Source of the DNA: Amycolatopsis dendrobii
GTDB lineage: Bacteria; Actinomycetota; Actinomycetes; Mycobacteriales; Pseudonocardiaceae
Assembly (NCBI RefSeq): GCF_014145675.1
Contig: NZ_JACGZW010000002.1
Coordinates: 682,001-746,000, forward strand
Reading direction: 5' to 3'
DNA: 64,000 nucleotides
Made by a program: the position numbers and the translations under genes. Below the pieces are notes generated by a model. It was not told the DNA's origin, searched no databases, and worked only from the letters and a program-made list of their open reading frames with translations. Below, piece after piece: positions 16,465-24,855 of this stretch; position 1 is the stretch's first letter, and every line of letters begins with the position of its first letter.

Positions 16465-17618
16465 TCGACTTCCGGCTGGACGACGAGTACGAGGCGCTTC
16501 GCAAGACGGTCGAGGACTTCGCGCAGGCGGAGGTCGCCCCGGTCATCGGCCCGCTGTACGAGAAGGAAGAATTCCCGTACGAGCTGGTCGCCAAGATGGG
16601 CGAGATGGGCCTGTTCGGCCTGCCGTTCCCGGAGGAATTCGGCGGCATGGGCGGGGATTACTTCGCGCTGTGCCTCGCGCTGGAGGAGCTGGCGCGGGTC
16701 GATTCCTCGGTCGCGATCACGCTGGAGGCCGGGGTTTCGCTCGGCGCGATGCCCATTTACCGCTTCGGCACCCAGGAGCAGAAGGAAACCTGGCTGCCGA
16801 TGCTGACCACGGCCGAGGCGCTCGGCGGGTTCGGCCTCACCGAACCCGGCGGCGGCTCCGACGCCGGGGCCACCCGCACGCGCGCCCGGCTCGACGGCGA
16901 CGAGTGGGTCATCAACGGCAGCAAGGCGTTCATCACCAACTCCGGCACCGACATCACGAAGCTGGTCACCGTCACCGCGGTCACCGACGTGATGGAGAAC
17001 GGCCGCAAGGAGATCTCGGCGATCATCGTCCCGTCCGGCACGCCGGGCTTCGCGGTGGCCCCGAAGTACTCGAAGGTCGGCTGGAACTGCTCGGACACCC
17101 ACGAACTGTCCTTTTCCGACGTCCGGGTGCCCGCCGAGAACCTGGTCGGCAAGCGGGGCCGCGGCTACGCGCAGTTCCTGTCCATTTTGGACGAGGGCCG
17201 GGTGGCGATCGCCGCGCTGAGCGTGGGGCTCGCGCAGGGCTGCGTGGACGAATGCCTGAAGTACGCGAAGGACCGCGTTGCGTTCGGCCACCGGATCGGC
17301 GAGTACCAGGCGATCCAGTTCAAGATCGCGGACATGGAGGTCCGCGCGCACACCGCGCGGCTGGCGTATTACCAGGCGGCGTCGAAGATGCTGCGCGGCG
17401 AACCGTTCAAGAAGGAAGCGTCGATCGCGAAACTGGTCGCGTCGAACGCGGCGATGGACAACGCCCGTGACGCGACGCAGATCTTCGGCGGATACGGCTT
17501 CATGAACGAATTCCCGGTCAGCCGCTTCTACCGCGACGCGAAGATCCTCGAGATCGGCGAGGGCACCAGCGAGGTCCAGAAGATGCTGATCGCGCGTCAC
17601 CTCGGGGTCGGCGCCTGA
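16461..17618 (+). CDS. Acyl-CoA dehydrogenase (FadE19-like, branched or short chain)
   Basis: A 385-residue FAD flavoenzyme that oxidises acyl-CoA to enoyl-CoA. The flavin motifs FGLTEPGGGSDAGATRT and FITNSGTD are present. The end of the protein reads GEGTSEVQKMLIARHLG: the Glu of EGT sits at the general-base position used by short- and medium-chain enzymes, whereas human isovaleryl-CoA dehydrogenase has Ala there. Context (carboxylase subunits upstream, coupled by GTGA) suggests isovaleryl-CoA, but a 2-methyl-branched substrate is also possible. The middle Gln/Gly-rich QIFGGYGFMNEFPVSRFYRD is family-typical. A hairpin follows the stop codon. Confidence 0.92.
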   Translation: MIDFRLDDEYEALRKTVEDFAQAEVAPVIGPLYEKEEFPYELVAKMGEMGLFGLPFPEEFGGMGGDYFALCLALEELARVDSSVAITLEAGVSLGAMPIYRFGTQEQKETWLPMLTTAEALGGFGLTEPGGGSDAGATRTRARLDGDEWVINGSKAFITNSGTDITKLVTVTAVTDVMENGRKEISAIIVPSGTPGFAVAPKYSKVGWNCSDTHELSFSDVRVPAENLVGKRGRGYAQFLSILDEGRVAIAALSVGLAQGCVDECLKYAKDRVAFGHRIGEYQAIQFKIADMEVRAHTARLAYYQAASKMLRGEPFKKEASIAKLVASNAAMDNARDATQIFGGYGFMNEFPVSRFYRDAKILEIGEGTSEVQKMLIARHLGVGA

Positions 17619-17622
17619 GACC

Positions 17623-17663
17623 CAGCGCCGCCGGGGCGTCCGGGCGGAGTTCCGGCGGCGCTG
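17623..17663 (+). terminator. Likely terminator of the carboxylase operon
   Basis: A 12-bp perfect stem CAGCGCCGCCGG/CCGGCGGCGCTG (17623-17634 with 17652-17663) begins five bases after the stop codon. There is no U-run, as is common in actinomycetes. Confidence 0.6.
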
Positions 17664-17688
17664 CTTCACCTGTCCCTATGGTGGGGAT

Positions 17689-18198
17689 ATGGAGTTCACT
17701 ATCCGGCCTGGGGCCGCCGGAGACGCAGACGTTCTGCTGGGGTTTTTCGACGACGCCGTCGCATGGCTGGTCGCGCGCGGCAGCGCGGGCCAATGGGGCA
17801 CGCAGCCGTGGAGCACGAACCCGAAACGCGTCGAACGCGTGCGCGAGTTCGTGGCCGAGCCCGGGTTCCGGATGGCGGAGATCGACGGAAAACCCGCCGG
17901 CGCGCTGATCCTCGGGCAGCCCATGCCCTACACCCCGCAGGTCGACGAGCCCGAACTGTACGTGCGGCTGCTGATCACCTCGCGCCAGTTCACCGGGCAC
18001 CGGGTCGGCTCGCGGCTGTTGCGGCACTCGATGGACGAGGCGAAACGGCGCGGGATCGACCTCGTGCGCGTCGACTGCTGGGCGGGTGGCGACGGCGATC
18101 TGCCCCGCTACTACGAGAGCCAGGGCTTCAAGCCGACCGAGCAGTTCACCGTCGACGGCTGGCTCGGCCAGGTTCTTGAGCAACGGGTTGGGGGATAG
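17689..18198 (+). CDS. GNAT-family N-acetyltransferase
   Basis: A 169-residue acetyl-CoA-dependent transferase. It starts EFTIRPGAAGDADVLLGFF, has the strand EIDGKPAGALILG and the acetyl-CoA loop RQFTGHRVGSRLL near residue 100, and ends with the typical YYESQGFKPTEQFTV. The substrate is unknown; amines, aminoglycosides or protein N-termini are all possible. It lies after the terminator of the carboxylase operon and is probably transcribed alone. GGTGGGGAT just before ATG 17689 may act as the ribosome site. Confidence 0.85.
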   Translation: MEFTIRPGAAGDADVLLGFFDDAVAWLVARGSAGQWGTQPWSTNPKRVERVREFVAEPGFRMAEIDGKPAGALILGQPMPYTPQVDEPELYVRLLITSRQFTGHRVGSRLLRHSMDEAKRRGIDLVRVDCWAGGDGDLPRYYESQGFKPTEQFTVDGWLGQVLEQRVGG

Positions 18199-18223
18199 CG
18201 GCGCGGAGTGATCCGGAGGACGA

Positions 18224-18242
18224 TATTGGCTAAGTGTCAATA
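18224..18242. promoter_or_regulatory. Possible operator upstream of the SDR gene
   Basis: A 19-bp dyad TATTGGC-N5-GTCAATA with one mismatch lies 17 bases before the SDR start. Its position fits a repressor site. No regulator gene is adjacent, so the assignment is weak. Confidence 0.35.
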
Positions 18243-18258
18243 GACCGAGGAGTCCGCC

Positions 18259-19122
18259 ATGGCCAGGCAGTCGCTCTCCGGGAAGGTCGTTGTCGTCACG
18301 GGCGGCGCGCAGGGCATCGGGGCGGCCACCGCCGCCGCGCTGCACCGGCGCGGCTCCCGGCTCGTGCTCGGCGATCTCGACCGGGTCCGCGCCGAGAAAA
18401 CCGCTGGTGAGCTGGGCCCGGACGTGGTCGCGTCGCCGCTGGACGTCACCGACACGGCCGCCTTCACCGCGTTCCTTGACGACGTCGAACGCACCATCGG
18501 GCCGATCGACGTGCTGATCAACAACGCCGGGATCATGCCGCTTTCGCCGCTGGACGAGGAGGACGACACGGCTACGCGGCGGCTGCTGGAGATCAACGTC
18601 CACGCGGTCGTGCACGGCACGCGCGAGGCGGTCAAACGGATGAAGCCGCGCGGCCGCGGGCACATCGTGAACGTGGCGTCGATGGCCGGAAAGTCCGGAT
18701 TCTCCGGGGCGGCCACGTACTGCGCTACGAAACACGCGGTGGTCGGGTTGTCCGAGGCAGTGCGGCTGGAGCTGCGCGGCACGGGTGTCGAGGTGTCGTG
18801 CGTGATGCCCGCGGTGGTGCGCACCGAACTCGCGTCGGGCCTTGGCGAGGCGCGGTTCATCAAGTCGGTGGGGCCCGGCGACGTCGCGGCGGCGATCGTC
18901 GGCGCGCTGGAGCGGCCGAAGTTCGATGTCTTCGTCCCGAAATCGCTCGATCTGACCGGCCGGATCACCCGGCTGTTCCCGCGCGCGTTCGGCGAATGGC
19001 TGGTGCGCGCGCTCGGCGGCGACCAGCTGCTGGCGTCGGCGGCCCATTCGCCCGAGCGCGCCGAGTACGAGGGCCGCGCCGCCCGGAGCGCGCCGTCCAT
19101 CCCGCCTGGTGGGAGCGTCTGA
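18259..19122 (+). CDS. Short-chain dehydrogenase/reductase
   Basis: A 287-residue classical SDR. It has the cofactor motif VTGGAQGIG near residue 15, NNAG near 92, the catalytic Ser in NVASMAGKSGF and the Tyr/Lys pair in YCATKHA near 155. Asp in GDLDR after the second strand favours NAD over NADP. The C-terminal extension after residue 220 (FVPKSLDLTGRITRLFPRAFGEWLVRAL) is hydrophobic and amphipathic, as in SDRs that act on lipids at the membrane. GAGGAG precedes the ATG. It runs towards a PHA-synthase-like hydrolase 103 bases downstream, and the two may act in the same lipid pathway. Confidence 0.88.
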   Translation: MARQSLSGKVVVVTGGAQGIGAATAAALHRRGSRLVLGDLDRVRAEKTAGELGPDVVASPLDVTDTAAFTAFLDDVERTIGPIDVLINNAGIMPLSPLDEEDDTATRRLLEINVHAVVHGTREAVKRMKPRGRGHIVNVASMAGKSGFSGAATYCATKHAVVGLSEAVRLELRGTGVEVSCVMPAVVRTELASGLGEARFIKSVGPGDVAAAIVGALERPKFDVFVPKSLDLTGRITRLFPRAFGEWLVRALGGDQLLASAAHSPERAEYEGRAARSAPSIPPGGSV

Positions 19123-19225
19123 GGCGGACGTGCGCTTGCCAGGTGCTTGCGGGAGTGGCGTGTTGATGCCGCGCCCGCACGCACGGCAAGATGCCCGGCA
19201 GACGACGAGTTCCAGGAGGCGCTGA

Positions 19226-20284
19226 ATGGTTTCCCCACCGGCCCGGTTGGCTGCCGCGGCGGCCAATGTCGTGGGCAAGGTTTTCCAGGGTGGGGTCGCC
19301 GATCTGCGGCCGATGCCGAGGGTGCTGATCGACCAGGGGCCCAACCGGTCGGTGTACCGGATGACGCACGGCGCGGCCACGACGTCGGGCCCGCCGGTGC
19401 TGCTGGTTCCGCCGCTGGCCGCGCCCGCGCTGTGCTTCGACCTGCGCCGCGGCTGCAGTCTCATCGAGCACCTGGTCGAGGGCGGGCGGCCGACCTACCT
19501 CGTGGACTACGGCATGGTCGCCTTCTCCGACCGCCGCCTCGGCATCGAGCACTGGATCGACGAGGTGCTGCCGAGGGCGATCCGGAAGGTCAGCGAGGAC
19601 GCCGGCGGACAGGGCGTGCACCTGGTGTCGTGGTCGCTCGGCGGGATCTTCTCGATGCTGGTCAGCGCGGACCAGCCGGACCTTCCGATCGACTCGATCA
19701 CTGCGGTCGGCTCGCCGGTCGATTTCACCGCGATCCCGATCGTCGCGCCGTTCCGCCCGCTCGTGGACCTGACCGGCGGGCATCTGCTCACCCCGGTGTA
19801 CCGGGTGTTCGGCGGCGCACCGTCCTATTTGGTCACCCGGGTGTTCCGCGCCACCGGGATCTCCAAGGAAATCACGAAACCGCTGGCGATCCTGAAAAAC
19901 CTCGACGATCGCGACTATCTCGCGCAGATCGAGGCCGTGGACCACTTCATGGGCAACATGTACGCCTACCCCGGGCGGACGTTCGGCCAGCTGTACCACC
20001 GCCTGTTCCGCACCAACGACCTCGCCGAGGGCACCGTCGACCTGAACGGCCGCAAGATCGGCCTGTCCGATGTCAAGGTGCCGATGCTCGTCGTGGCGGG
20101 CGAGAACGACACCATCGCGCCGCGCGCGTCGGTGGAACGCGTGGTGCAGTTGCTGGAAAACGCGCCGGAGGTCCGGTTCCGCACCGCGCCCGGCGGGCAC
20201 CTCGGCGTGCTCACCGGACGCCGGGCCCGAGGCACGACCTGGCGGTACCTGGACGAGTTCCTGGACGATCGGTCAGCCGGCTGA
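19226..20284 (+). CDS. PHA-synthase-like alpha/beta hydrolase with a Ser lipase box
   Basis: A 352-residue alpha/beta hydrolase that resembles class I/III poly(hydroxyalkanoate) synthases over its whole length (VLLVPPLAAPALCFDLRRG, YLVDYGMVAFSDR, GENDTIAP, GGHLGVLTG). True synthases use Cys in a GxCxG box; here the box reads SWSLGG with Ser137 as nucleophile. The Asp is in GENDTIAP and the His in GGHLG near the C-terminus. It may therefore act as a hydrolase or acyltransferase rather than a polymerase. AGGAGG lies eight bases before ATG 19226. No phaA, phaB or phasin gene is nearby. It overlaps the convergent membrane protein by 12 bases. Confidence 0.82.
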   Translation: MVSPPARLAAAAANVVGKVFQGGVADLRPMPRVLIDQGPNRSVYRMTHGAATTSGPPVLLVPPLAAPALCFDLRRGCSLIEHLVEGGRPTYLVDYGMVAFSDRRLGIEHWIDEVLPRAIRKVSEDAGGQGVHLVSWSLGGIFSMLVSADQPDLPIDSITAVGSPVDFTAIPIVAPFRPLVDLTGGHLLTPVYRVFGGAPSYLVTRVFRATGISKEITKPLAILKNLDDRDYLAQIEAVDHFMGNMYAYPGRTFGQLYHRLFRTNDLAEGTVDLNGRKIGLSDVKVPMLVVAGENDTIAPRASVERVVQLLENAPEVRFRTAPGGHLGVLTGRRARGTTWRYLDEFLDDRSAG

Positions 20285-20668
20285 CGGCTGCTGCGGGAAG
20301 AACCACGTCCGCACGTCGCGGGTGAGCAGCGCACGCAGCGCGAGCCCGGCGAAGATCAGCGGCAGAATGCCGGGCAGGCCTTTGCTGAGCAGCGTGACCA
20401 GGCTGTTCAGCACCAGCAGGCTTTCGATGACCGCGGCGGTCACGTAAGCCCATTGCCGGCGCTTGGGCAATACGACCGCGCACACCGCGAGCGCGATCGC
20501 GGTCGCGTAGGTGATCGCGATGTAGAGCTGGGTGAGGCTGATCAGCTCGACCAGCGAGACGCCGGCCATCCCGGCCAGCAGCAGCGGGCCGATCGCGCTC
20601 AGCGCTACCTGGATCCACATGAAGATGCGGGCCTGTTTGAGGTCGGCCGGCGCCACCGGAGCGGTCAT
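20273..20668 (-). CDS. Small four-helix membrane protein
   Basis: A 131-residue membrane protein, start ATG 20668, with helices near residues 14-35, 44-62, 70-95 and 100-115. A basic Arg-rich loop (LPKRRQW) and C-terminal DVRTWFFPQQPSAG look cytosolic. It is not recognised beyond a generic actinobacterial membrane protein. The frame stays open upstream to 21673, but that part lies under the convergent oxidoreductase gene on the other strand and is not a gene. It overlaps the PHA-synthase-like gene tail to tail. Function unknown. Confidence 0.7.
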   Translation of the reverse strand: MTAPVAPADLKQARIFMWIQVALSAIGPLLLAGMAGVSLVELISLTQLYIAITYATAIALAVCAVVLPKRRQWAYVTAAVIESLLVLNSLVTLLSKGLPGILPLIFAGLALRALLTRDVRTWFFPQQPSAG

Positions 20669-20776
20669 GCCGGGCAGATTAGGGCATTTCCGCGGCTTTC
20701 CGGGCGAATTGCGCGCGGCGGAGATCAATCCGATATCCGCGCGAAGTCGGTGAAAAACCGGCGGTACGGTGAACCG

Positions 20777-21724
20777 GTGATCGCTGCATACGTGACGTCG
20801 CCCGGCGACAGTTCCGAGATCAAGGTCGGTCAGCTCCCGGACCCCGAGCCGGGGCCGCGCGAAGTGCTGGTGAAAGTGTCCGCGGTGACGGTGAACCACG
20901 TGGACACCTTCATCCGTTCCGGGGCTTATCCCACGGCCCTTTCGTATCCGTTCGTCATCGGCCGGGATCTGGTGGGAACTGTTGTCTCCTCGCCAGCAGA
21001 CCGCTTCGCGCCCGGTGACCGCGTGTGGTGCAACAGCCTCGGCCACGACGGCCGGCAAGGTTCCTTCTCCGAGTACTGTGCGGTGCCCGAGGAGCGGCTT
21101 TATCGCTTGCCGGACGGGGTTTCCGACGACGCCGTTGCCGTTCTGCACACCGCCGCCACCGCGTATCTGGGCCTCTTCGAACACGCCGGCGCCGGGTACG
21201 GCGAAACGATCGCGGTGTTCGGCGCGGCAGGCGGCGTCGGCAGCGCCGTCGTCCAACTTGCTTCGACCGCAGGCCTGCGCGTCGTCGCGACCGCCCGCGC
21301 CGAGGACGCGGAATGGTGCCGGGAATGCGGTGCCGACGAGGTTTTCGACTACGCCGATCCCGACCTCTACCGCAAACTCCCCGTGGTGGATCTGTTGTGG
21401 GACAACGCCGGTCGCCACGATCTGCTCTCGGCGGTGCCGCTGCTGTCCCGCGGCGGCCGGATCATCGCGATGGCCGGAATGGACTCGAAACCGACGCTGC
21501 CGATCGGCGAGCTGTACACGCGCGACGCGAGCATCCGCGGGTTCGCCATCAGCAACGCCGGTGTCACCGCTCTGGGCTCCGCTGCCCGCGTCGTCAACCG
21601 GGGTCTGTCCACCGGAATCCTCCGGCCCCGGATCGGCACTCGCCTGCCCCTGGCCGCGGCTGCCGAAGCACACCGGTTGCAGGAGTCAGGGCAGGCGCGA
21701 GGCCGGATTGTGCTGGAGGTTTAA
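20777..21724 (+). CDS. Quinone oxidoreductase-like medium-chain dehydrogenase
   Basis: A 315-residue MDR-family NADPH oxidoreductase. It has the GroES-like domain (VIAAYVTSPGDSSEIKVG, then HVDTFIRSGAYPTALSYPFVIGRD) and the cofactor loop VFGAAGGVGSAVVQLAS near residue 150. No zinc ligands are apparent. I chose GTG 20777; the open frame starts earlier, at 20453, but that part is covered by the opposite-strand membrane gene. No strong ribosome site is present, so it may be leaderless. It overlaps the convergent peptidase by four bases. The substrate is unknown; enones and quinones are typical. Confidence 0.85.
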   Translation: MIAAYVTSPGDSSEIKVGQLPDPEPGPREVLVKVSAVTVNHVDTFIRSGAYPTALSYPFVIGRDLVGTVVSSPADRFAPGDRVWCNSLGHDGRQGSFSEYCAVPEERLYRLPDGVSDDAVAVLHTAATAYLGLFEHAGAGYGETIAVFGAAGGVGSAVVQLASTAGLRVVATARAEDAEWCRECGADEVFDYADPDLYRKLPVVDLLWDNAGRHDLLSAVPLLSRGGRIIAMAGMDSKPTLPIGELYTRDASIRGFAISNAGVTALGSAARVVNRGLSTGILRPRIGTRLPLAAAAEAHRLQESGQARGRIVLEV

Positions 21725-23163
21725 GCCGCGCAGAAAACGTCCGCCGCGGGCCGCTTTCCGGTGGCGAGGAATTCGTTCACCGCGTTGTTCCCGCACTTGT
21801 TGGCCGCGAATACGTAAGCCCCGTGCCCGCCTTGGTCGACGGTCACCATCCGCGCCCGGTCACCGAACGCCGCGCGCAGCTTGCGTGCGTTGGCCAGCGG
21901 CGTGCCCGGGTCGCGCGTGTTCTGCACCATCAGCACATTCGACGGCCCGCGGCCGGTGATCCGCACCTTCTGCTCGACCGGCGCGGCCCAGTAAGCACAC
22001 GCCGCGATGTTCGCCTCGCCGGCTCCGATCAGCGGATACCGGACGCGGTCGAGCGCCACGTTCACCTGATAGGCCCCGATCGATTTCGGCCAGCTCGAAT
22101 CGCCGCAGATCACCGCGAACCGCGAAGCGAACGTGTTCTCGCTCGCCGCCGGTCCGTCCTGGGCCGGTTCCTTGCCCTGATCCAGGTCGTGCATCATCGC
22201 GGCCAGCTTCTTGAACTGAAAATCGCTGTAGGTCAAGGAAAACGCCGCCCCGCGCAGGAGCCCGCCGGTGATCCCGGCGACCGGATGCCGGTCCAGCCGC
22301 CCGACCAGGTCGTAAAACTTCGCCGTCGCCTGTGCCGGCGTGCTGCCGAGACCGTACTGCGGATTCGCCGCCGCGTACTTCGCGAAATCCGGGAAGCGAT
22401 CCTCGATGCCGCGGCCGAACCCGTGCATCGCGTCGATGTCGTAGCCGCCTGGCCCGAGGTTGCTGTCGAGCACGATCCGGTCGCTGCGCTGGGGATACAT
22501 CGTGGTGTACACCGCGCCGAGGTAAGTTCCGTAGGACGCGCCCACGTACGAGATCTTCTGCTCGCCTAACGCTTCGCGGATCCGGTCCATGTCGCGCGCA
22601 GCGTTCGCCGTCGTGGTGTACGGCAGCATCCACCCGGTTTTGGCGTCAGCGCACTGTTTCGCCTCTGCCTTCGCGACTGCCGCCTGCTTCACCACGTCTC
22701 GCGGACCGTTGGCATACGGCAGATTCCCGATCGCCATCTGCTCCGGTGTGAGGTCGCAGGTCACCGGCGAACTGTGCCCGACCCCGCGCGGATCGAAGCC
22801 GATGAGGTCGTAGCTTTCGAGCACGTCCTTCGGCATCGGCGACGGAATCCCGGGCACTTGAAGCGACAGCACACTCGGGTACCCCAGCCCCTCGCCACCC
22901 GGTCCGCCCGGGTTGAGCAGCAGCACCCCGCGCCGCTTCTCGGGATTCTTGCTGGGCAGCCGGGAAATCGCGAGATCTATCGTGCGGTCGTTCGGGTCCT
23001 GGTAATTCAGCGGCACTTTGAGCGTCGCGCATTCCAGTCCCGGGCCCGGATTCGCGTCGGCCGGACATGCTTCCCACTTGATCGCGGTAGCCGCTGACGC
23101 CGCCGGTACCACCGCTGTCGCCACACTCGCGGCGACAGCGGCGACCAAGAGAATTTTCCGCAT
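21721..23163 (-). CDS. Secreted tripeptidyl aminopeptidase-like hydrolase (S33 family)
   Basis: A 480-residue exported alpha/beta hydrolase like the mycelium-associated tripeptidyl aminopeptidases SlpD/SlpE of Streptomyces. The signal peptide RKILLVAAVAASVATAVVPAASA is cleaved near residue 24. The oxyanion motif LLLNPGGPGGEG is near residue 82. The nucleophile is Ser210 in VGASYGTYLG. The Asp is in the NTRDPGTPL segment and the His in DQGGHGAYVF, near the C-terminus, which also holds the conserved Cys pair (NKCGNN and the final FCAA). It probably trims tripeptides or esters from substrates outside the cell. It has no signal for cell-wall anchoring. Confidence 0.9.
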   Translation of the reverse strand: MRKILLVAAVAASVATAVVPAASAATAIKWEACPADANPGPGLECATLKVPLNYQDPNDRTIDLAISRLPSKNPEKRRGVLLLNPGGPGGEGLGYPSVLSLQVPGIPSPMPKDVLESYDLIGFDPRGVGHSSPVTCDLTPEQMAIGNLPYANGPRDVVKQAAVAKAEAKQCADAKTGWMLPYTTTANAARDMDRIREALGEQKISYVGASYGTYLGAVYTTMYPQRSDRIVLDSNLGPGGYDIDAMHGFGRGIEDRFPDFAKYAAANPQYGLGSTPAQATAKFYDLVGRLDRHPVAGITGGLLRGAAFSLTYSDFQFKKLAAMMHDLDQGKEPAQDGPAASENTFASRFAVICGDSSWPKSIGAYQVNVALDRVRYPLIGAGEANIAACAYWAAPVEQKVRITGRGPSNVLMVQNTRDPGTPLANARKLRAAFGDRARMVTVDQGGHGAYVFAANKCGNNAVNEFLATGKRPAADVFCAA

Positions 23164-23272
23164 CAGGTCCCCTTTCCTTGCCTTGATTCCATCGGGACCC
23201 GTGTTCAGCGGCCAGTGCCGTCACGTCATAGCTCCGTCGTGACATTCCTGCCTGCGAAACCATGACGCGGCG

Positions 23273-24202
23273 TCACTTGACTGTCAGGACGACCTTGCCC
23301 TGAAGGTGGCCGCCGTCAAGCAGCCGATGCGCGTCGGCGATGCGCTCGAACGGGAACGTCTCCTGCACGTGGACCCGAAGCTTGCCCTGCTCGACGAGAT
23401 CGACCAGCCCGCGCAACCCGACCGGATCCGGATCGACCGCGATGCCGCTGAACCGCATCCCAGCCGCCTCGAACTTGTCGATGAGCGCGGTGTCGTCCTC
23501 CGCGACCGCCGTCACCAAATGCCCGCCAGCGCGGAGAACTCCAAGCGAGCGCTCGACTGTGTCGCCGCCAAGAGTGTCGAGCACAACGTCGATATCGCGG
23601 ACCACCTCAGCGAAATCGACCCGCGTGTAGTCGATGACTTCGTCGGCGCCGAGCCCCTCGACGAACTCCCGCTTGCTCTCGCTGGCTGTCGTAATCACGT
23701 GCGCGCCAAGGGCTTTCGCGATCTGGATCGCGACATGCCCGACCCCGCCGCCACCGCCGTGGACCAGCACGCGATCGCCCGCCGTCACGCCGCCGAGGTC
23801 GACCAGCCCCTGCCACGCCGTCAGCCCGACGACCGGCAACGCCGCGGCCTCGACGTGTGAGAGCTCCTTCGGCTTCCTGACGAGATGCAAGGCCGGAGCA
23901 GCTACCACCTCGGCGTACGCATTCGCCGCACGGGGAAACAACGGCATCCCGAACACTTCGTCGCCAGGCCGGAACCGCCAGGTCAACGCCACTTCGACCA
24001 CGCCGCTGACGTCCCAGCCAAGCACGAACGGCGGCTGGCCGAGCAAGGGAAACTCGCCGTCGCGCAGCCGTGCCTCCAACGGATTGAGCCCGATCGCGTT
24101 GACGCGCACGAGGACTTCGGTCGGCAATACCCGGGGCTCGGGCGCGTCCGCGATCGTGAGGACTTCGGGGCCGCCGAGCTTCTGCTGGGTGATGACTCGC
24201 AT
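23273..24202 (-). CDS. NADP-dependent quinone oxidoreductase-like protein
   Basis: A 309-residue MDR-family enzyme (VITQQKLGGPEVLTIADAPEPR start, cofactor loop VHGGGGGVGHVAIQIAKALG near residue 150). It lacks the zinc ligands of alcohol dehydrogenases. It faces an HxlR regulator across a 75-base gap that contains a double GGTACC site, a standard arrangement in which the regulator controls the oxidoreductase. It probably reduces quinones or reactive carbonyls. ATG 24202 is preceded by CCAGAAACCAGGAGAG on the minus strand, which contains GGAGAG as the ribosome site. Confidence 0.88.
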   Translation of the reverse strand: MRVITQQKLGGPEVLTIADAPEPRVLPTEVLVRVNAIGLNPLEARLRDGEFPLLGQPPFVLGWDVSGVVEVALTWRFRPGDEVFGMPLFPRAANAYAEVVAAPALHLVRKPKELSHVEAAALPVVGLTAWQGLVDLGGVTAGDRVLVHGGGGGVGHVAIQIAKALGAHVITTASESKREFVEGLGADEVIDYTRVDFAEVVRDIDVVLDTLGGDTVERSLGVLRAGGHLVTAVAEDDTALIDKFEAAGMRFSGIAVDPDPVGLRGLVDLVEQGKLRVHVQETFPFERIADAHRLLDGGHLQGKVVLTVK

Positions 24203-24251
24203 GACTCTCCTGGTTTCTGGAGGGGGATGAAAACCAGGCTAGGATTCCGAT

Positions 24252-24269
24252 AGGTACCAGCAGGTACCT
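24252..24269. promoter_or_regulatory. HxlR-type operator AGGTACC-AGC-AGGTACC
   Basis: Two GGTACC palindromes (24253-24258 and 24263-24268) lie in the gap between the divergent oxidoreductase and HxlR genes. Paired GGTACC-like half-sites next to HxlR genes are a known arrangement. The site ends nine bases before the HxlR start codon, which suggests autoregulation. Confidence 0.65.
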
Positions 24270-24277
24270 TGGACTCC

Positions 24278-24646
24278 ATGAGCGGTTCCCGCGGCGTCTT
24301 CCTCGCCGATTGCCCGGCGCGACTGGCCGTCGACTTGATCGCCGACAAGTGGACCGTGGTCGTGCTCGCGGGCCTCAGCGAAGGCCCGGTCCGCCACGGC
24401 GATCTGGTCGAGCTCATCGGCGGCATCTCCCGGAAGATGCTCACCCAGACGCTGCGACGGCTTGAAGCGCACGGGCTCGTTCGCCGCCAGGCGTACGCGG
24501 AGGCCCCGCCGCGGGTCGAGTACGAACTGACCCCGCTGGGCGCGACGCTGATCGAGCCGATCCACACCCTGACGGAGTGGGCGCGCGCGAATGGAGACGC
24601 GGTTCTGGACGCGATCGACGCCGGTTCGGTTACGCGGAAAAAGTGA
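24278..24646 (+). CDS. HxlR-family transcriptional regulator
   Basis: A 122-residue winged-helix regulator (CPARLAVDLIADKWTVVVLAGL, then ISRKMLTQTLRRLEAHGLVRRQ). The Cys in DCPARL near residue 13 is the position that senses electrophiles or redox in several HxlR proteins such as HypR and QorR. The wing PPRVEYELTPLG is clear. I chose ATG 24278; TTG 24269 upstream would overlap the operator. It is divergent from a quinone oxidoreductase, so it probably senses quinones or aldehydes and controls both genes. Confidence 0.88.
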   Translation: MSGSRGVFLADCPARLAVDLIADKWTVVVLAGLSEGPVRHGDLVELIGGISRKMLTQTLRRLEAHGLVRRQAYAEAPPRVEYELTPLGATLIEPIHTLTEWARANGDAVLDAIDAGSVTRKK

Positions 24647-24855
24647 GCCGCGGCCTCGAAAATATCCAGATTCACTGAGATCTACCGCGGTTTCCTGCGC
24701 AAAATACCGACCATGCTGCGCTTTTGGTAATCAGGGTGCTACTGGCCGTGGTCACGGTTCGGATTCGGAACGGCGACGGCGGACGACAGAGCGCAACAGT
24801 GCCCTGCCTCCGAGCGACCCGTAGGTCACCCCCGCCCGATCGAACGGGAAACACG

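Noticed and set aside
19226..20284. Genuine poly(hydroxyalkanoate) synthase
   Set aside because: The nucleophile is Ser instead of Cys and no phaA, phaB or phasin gene is near.
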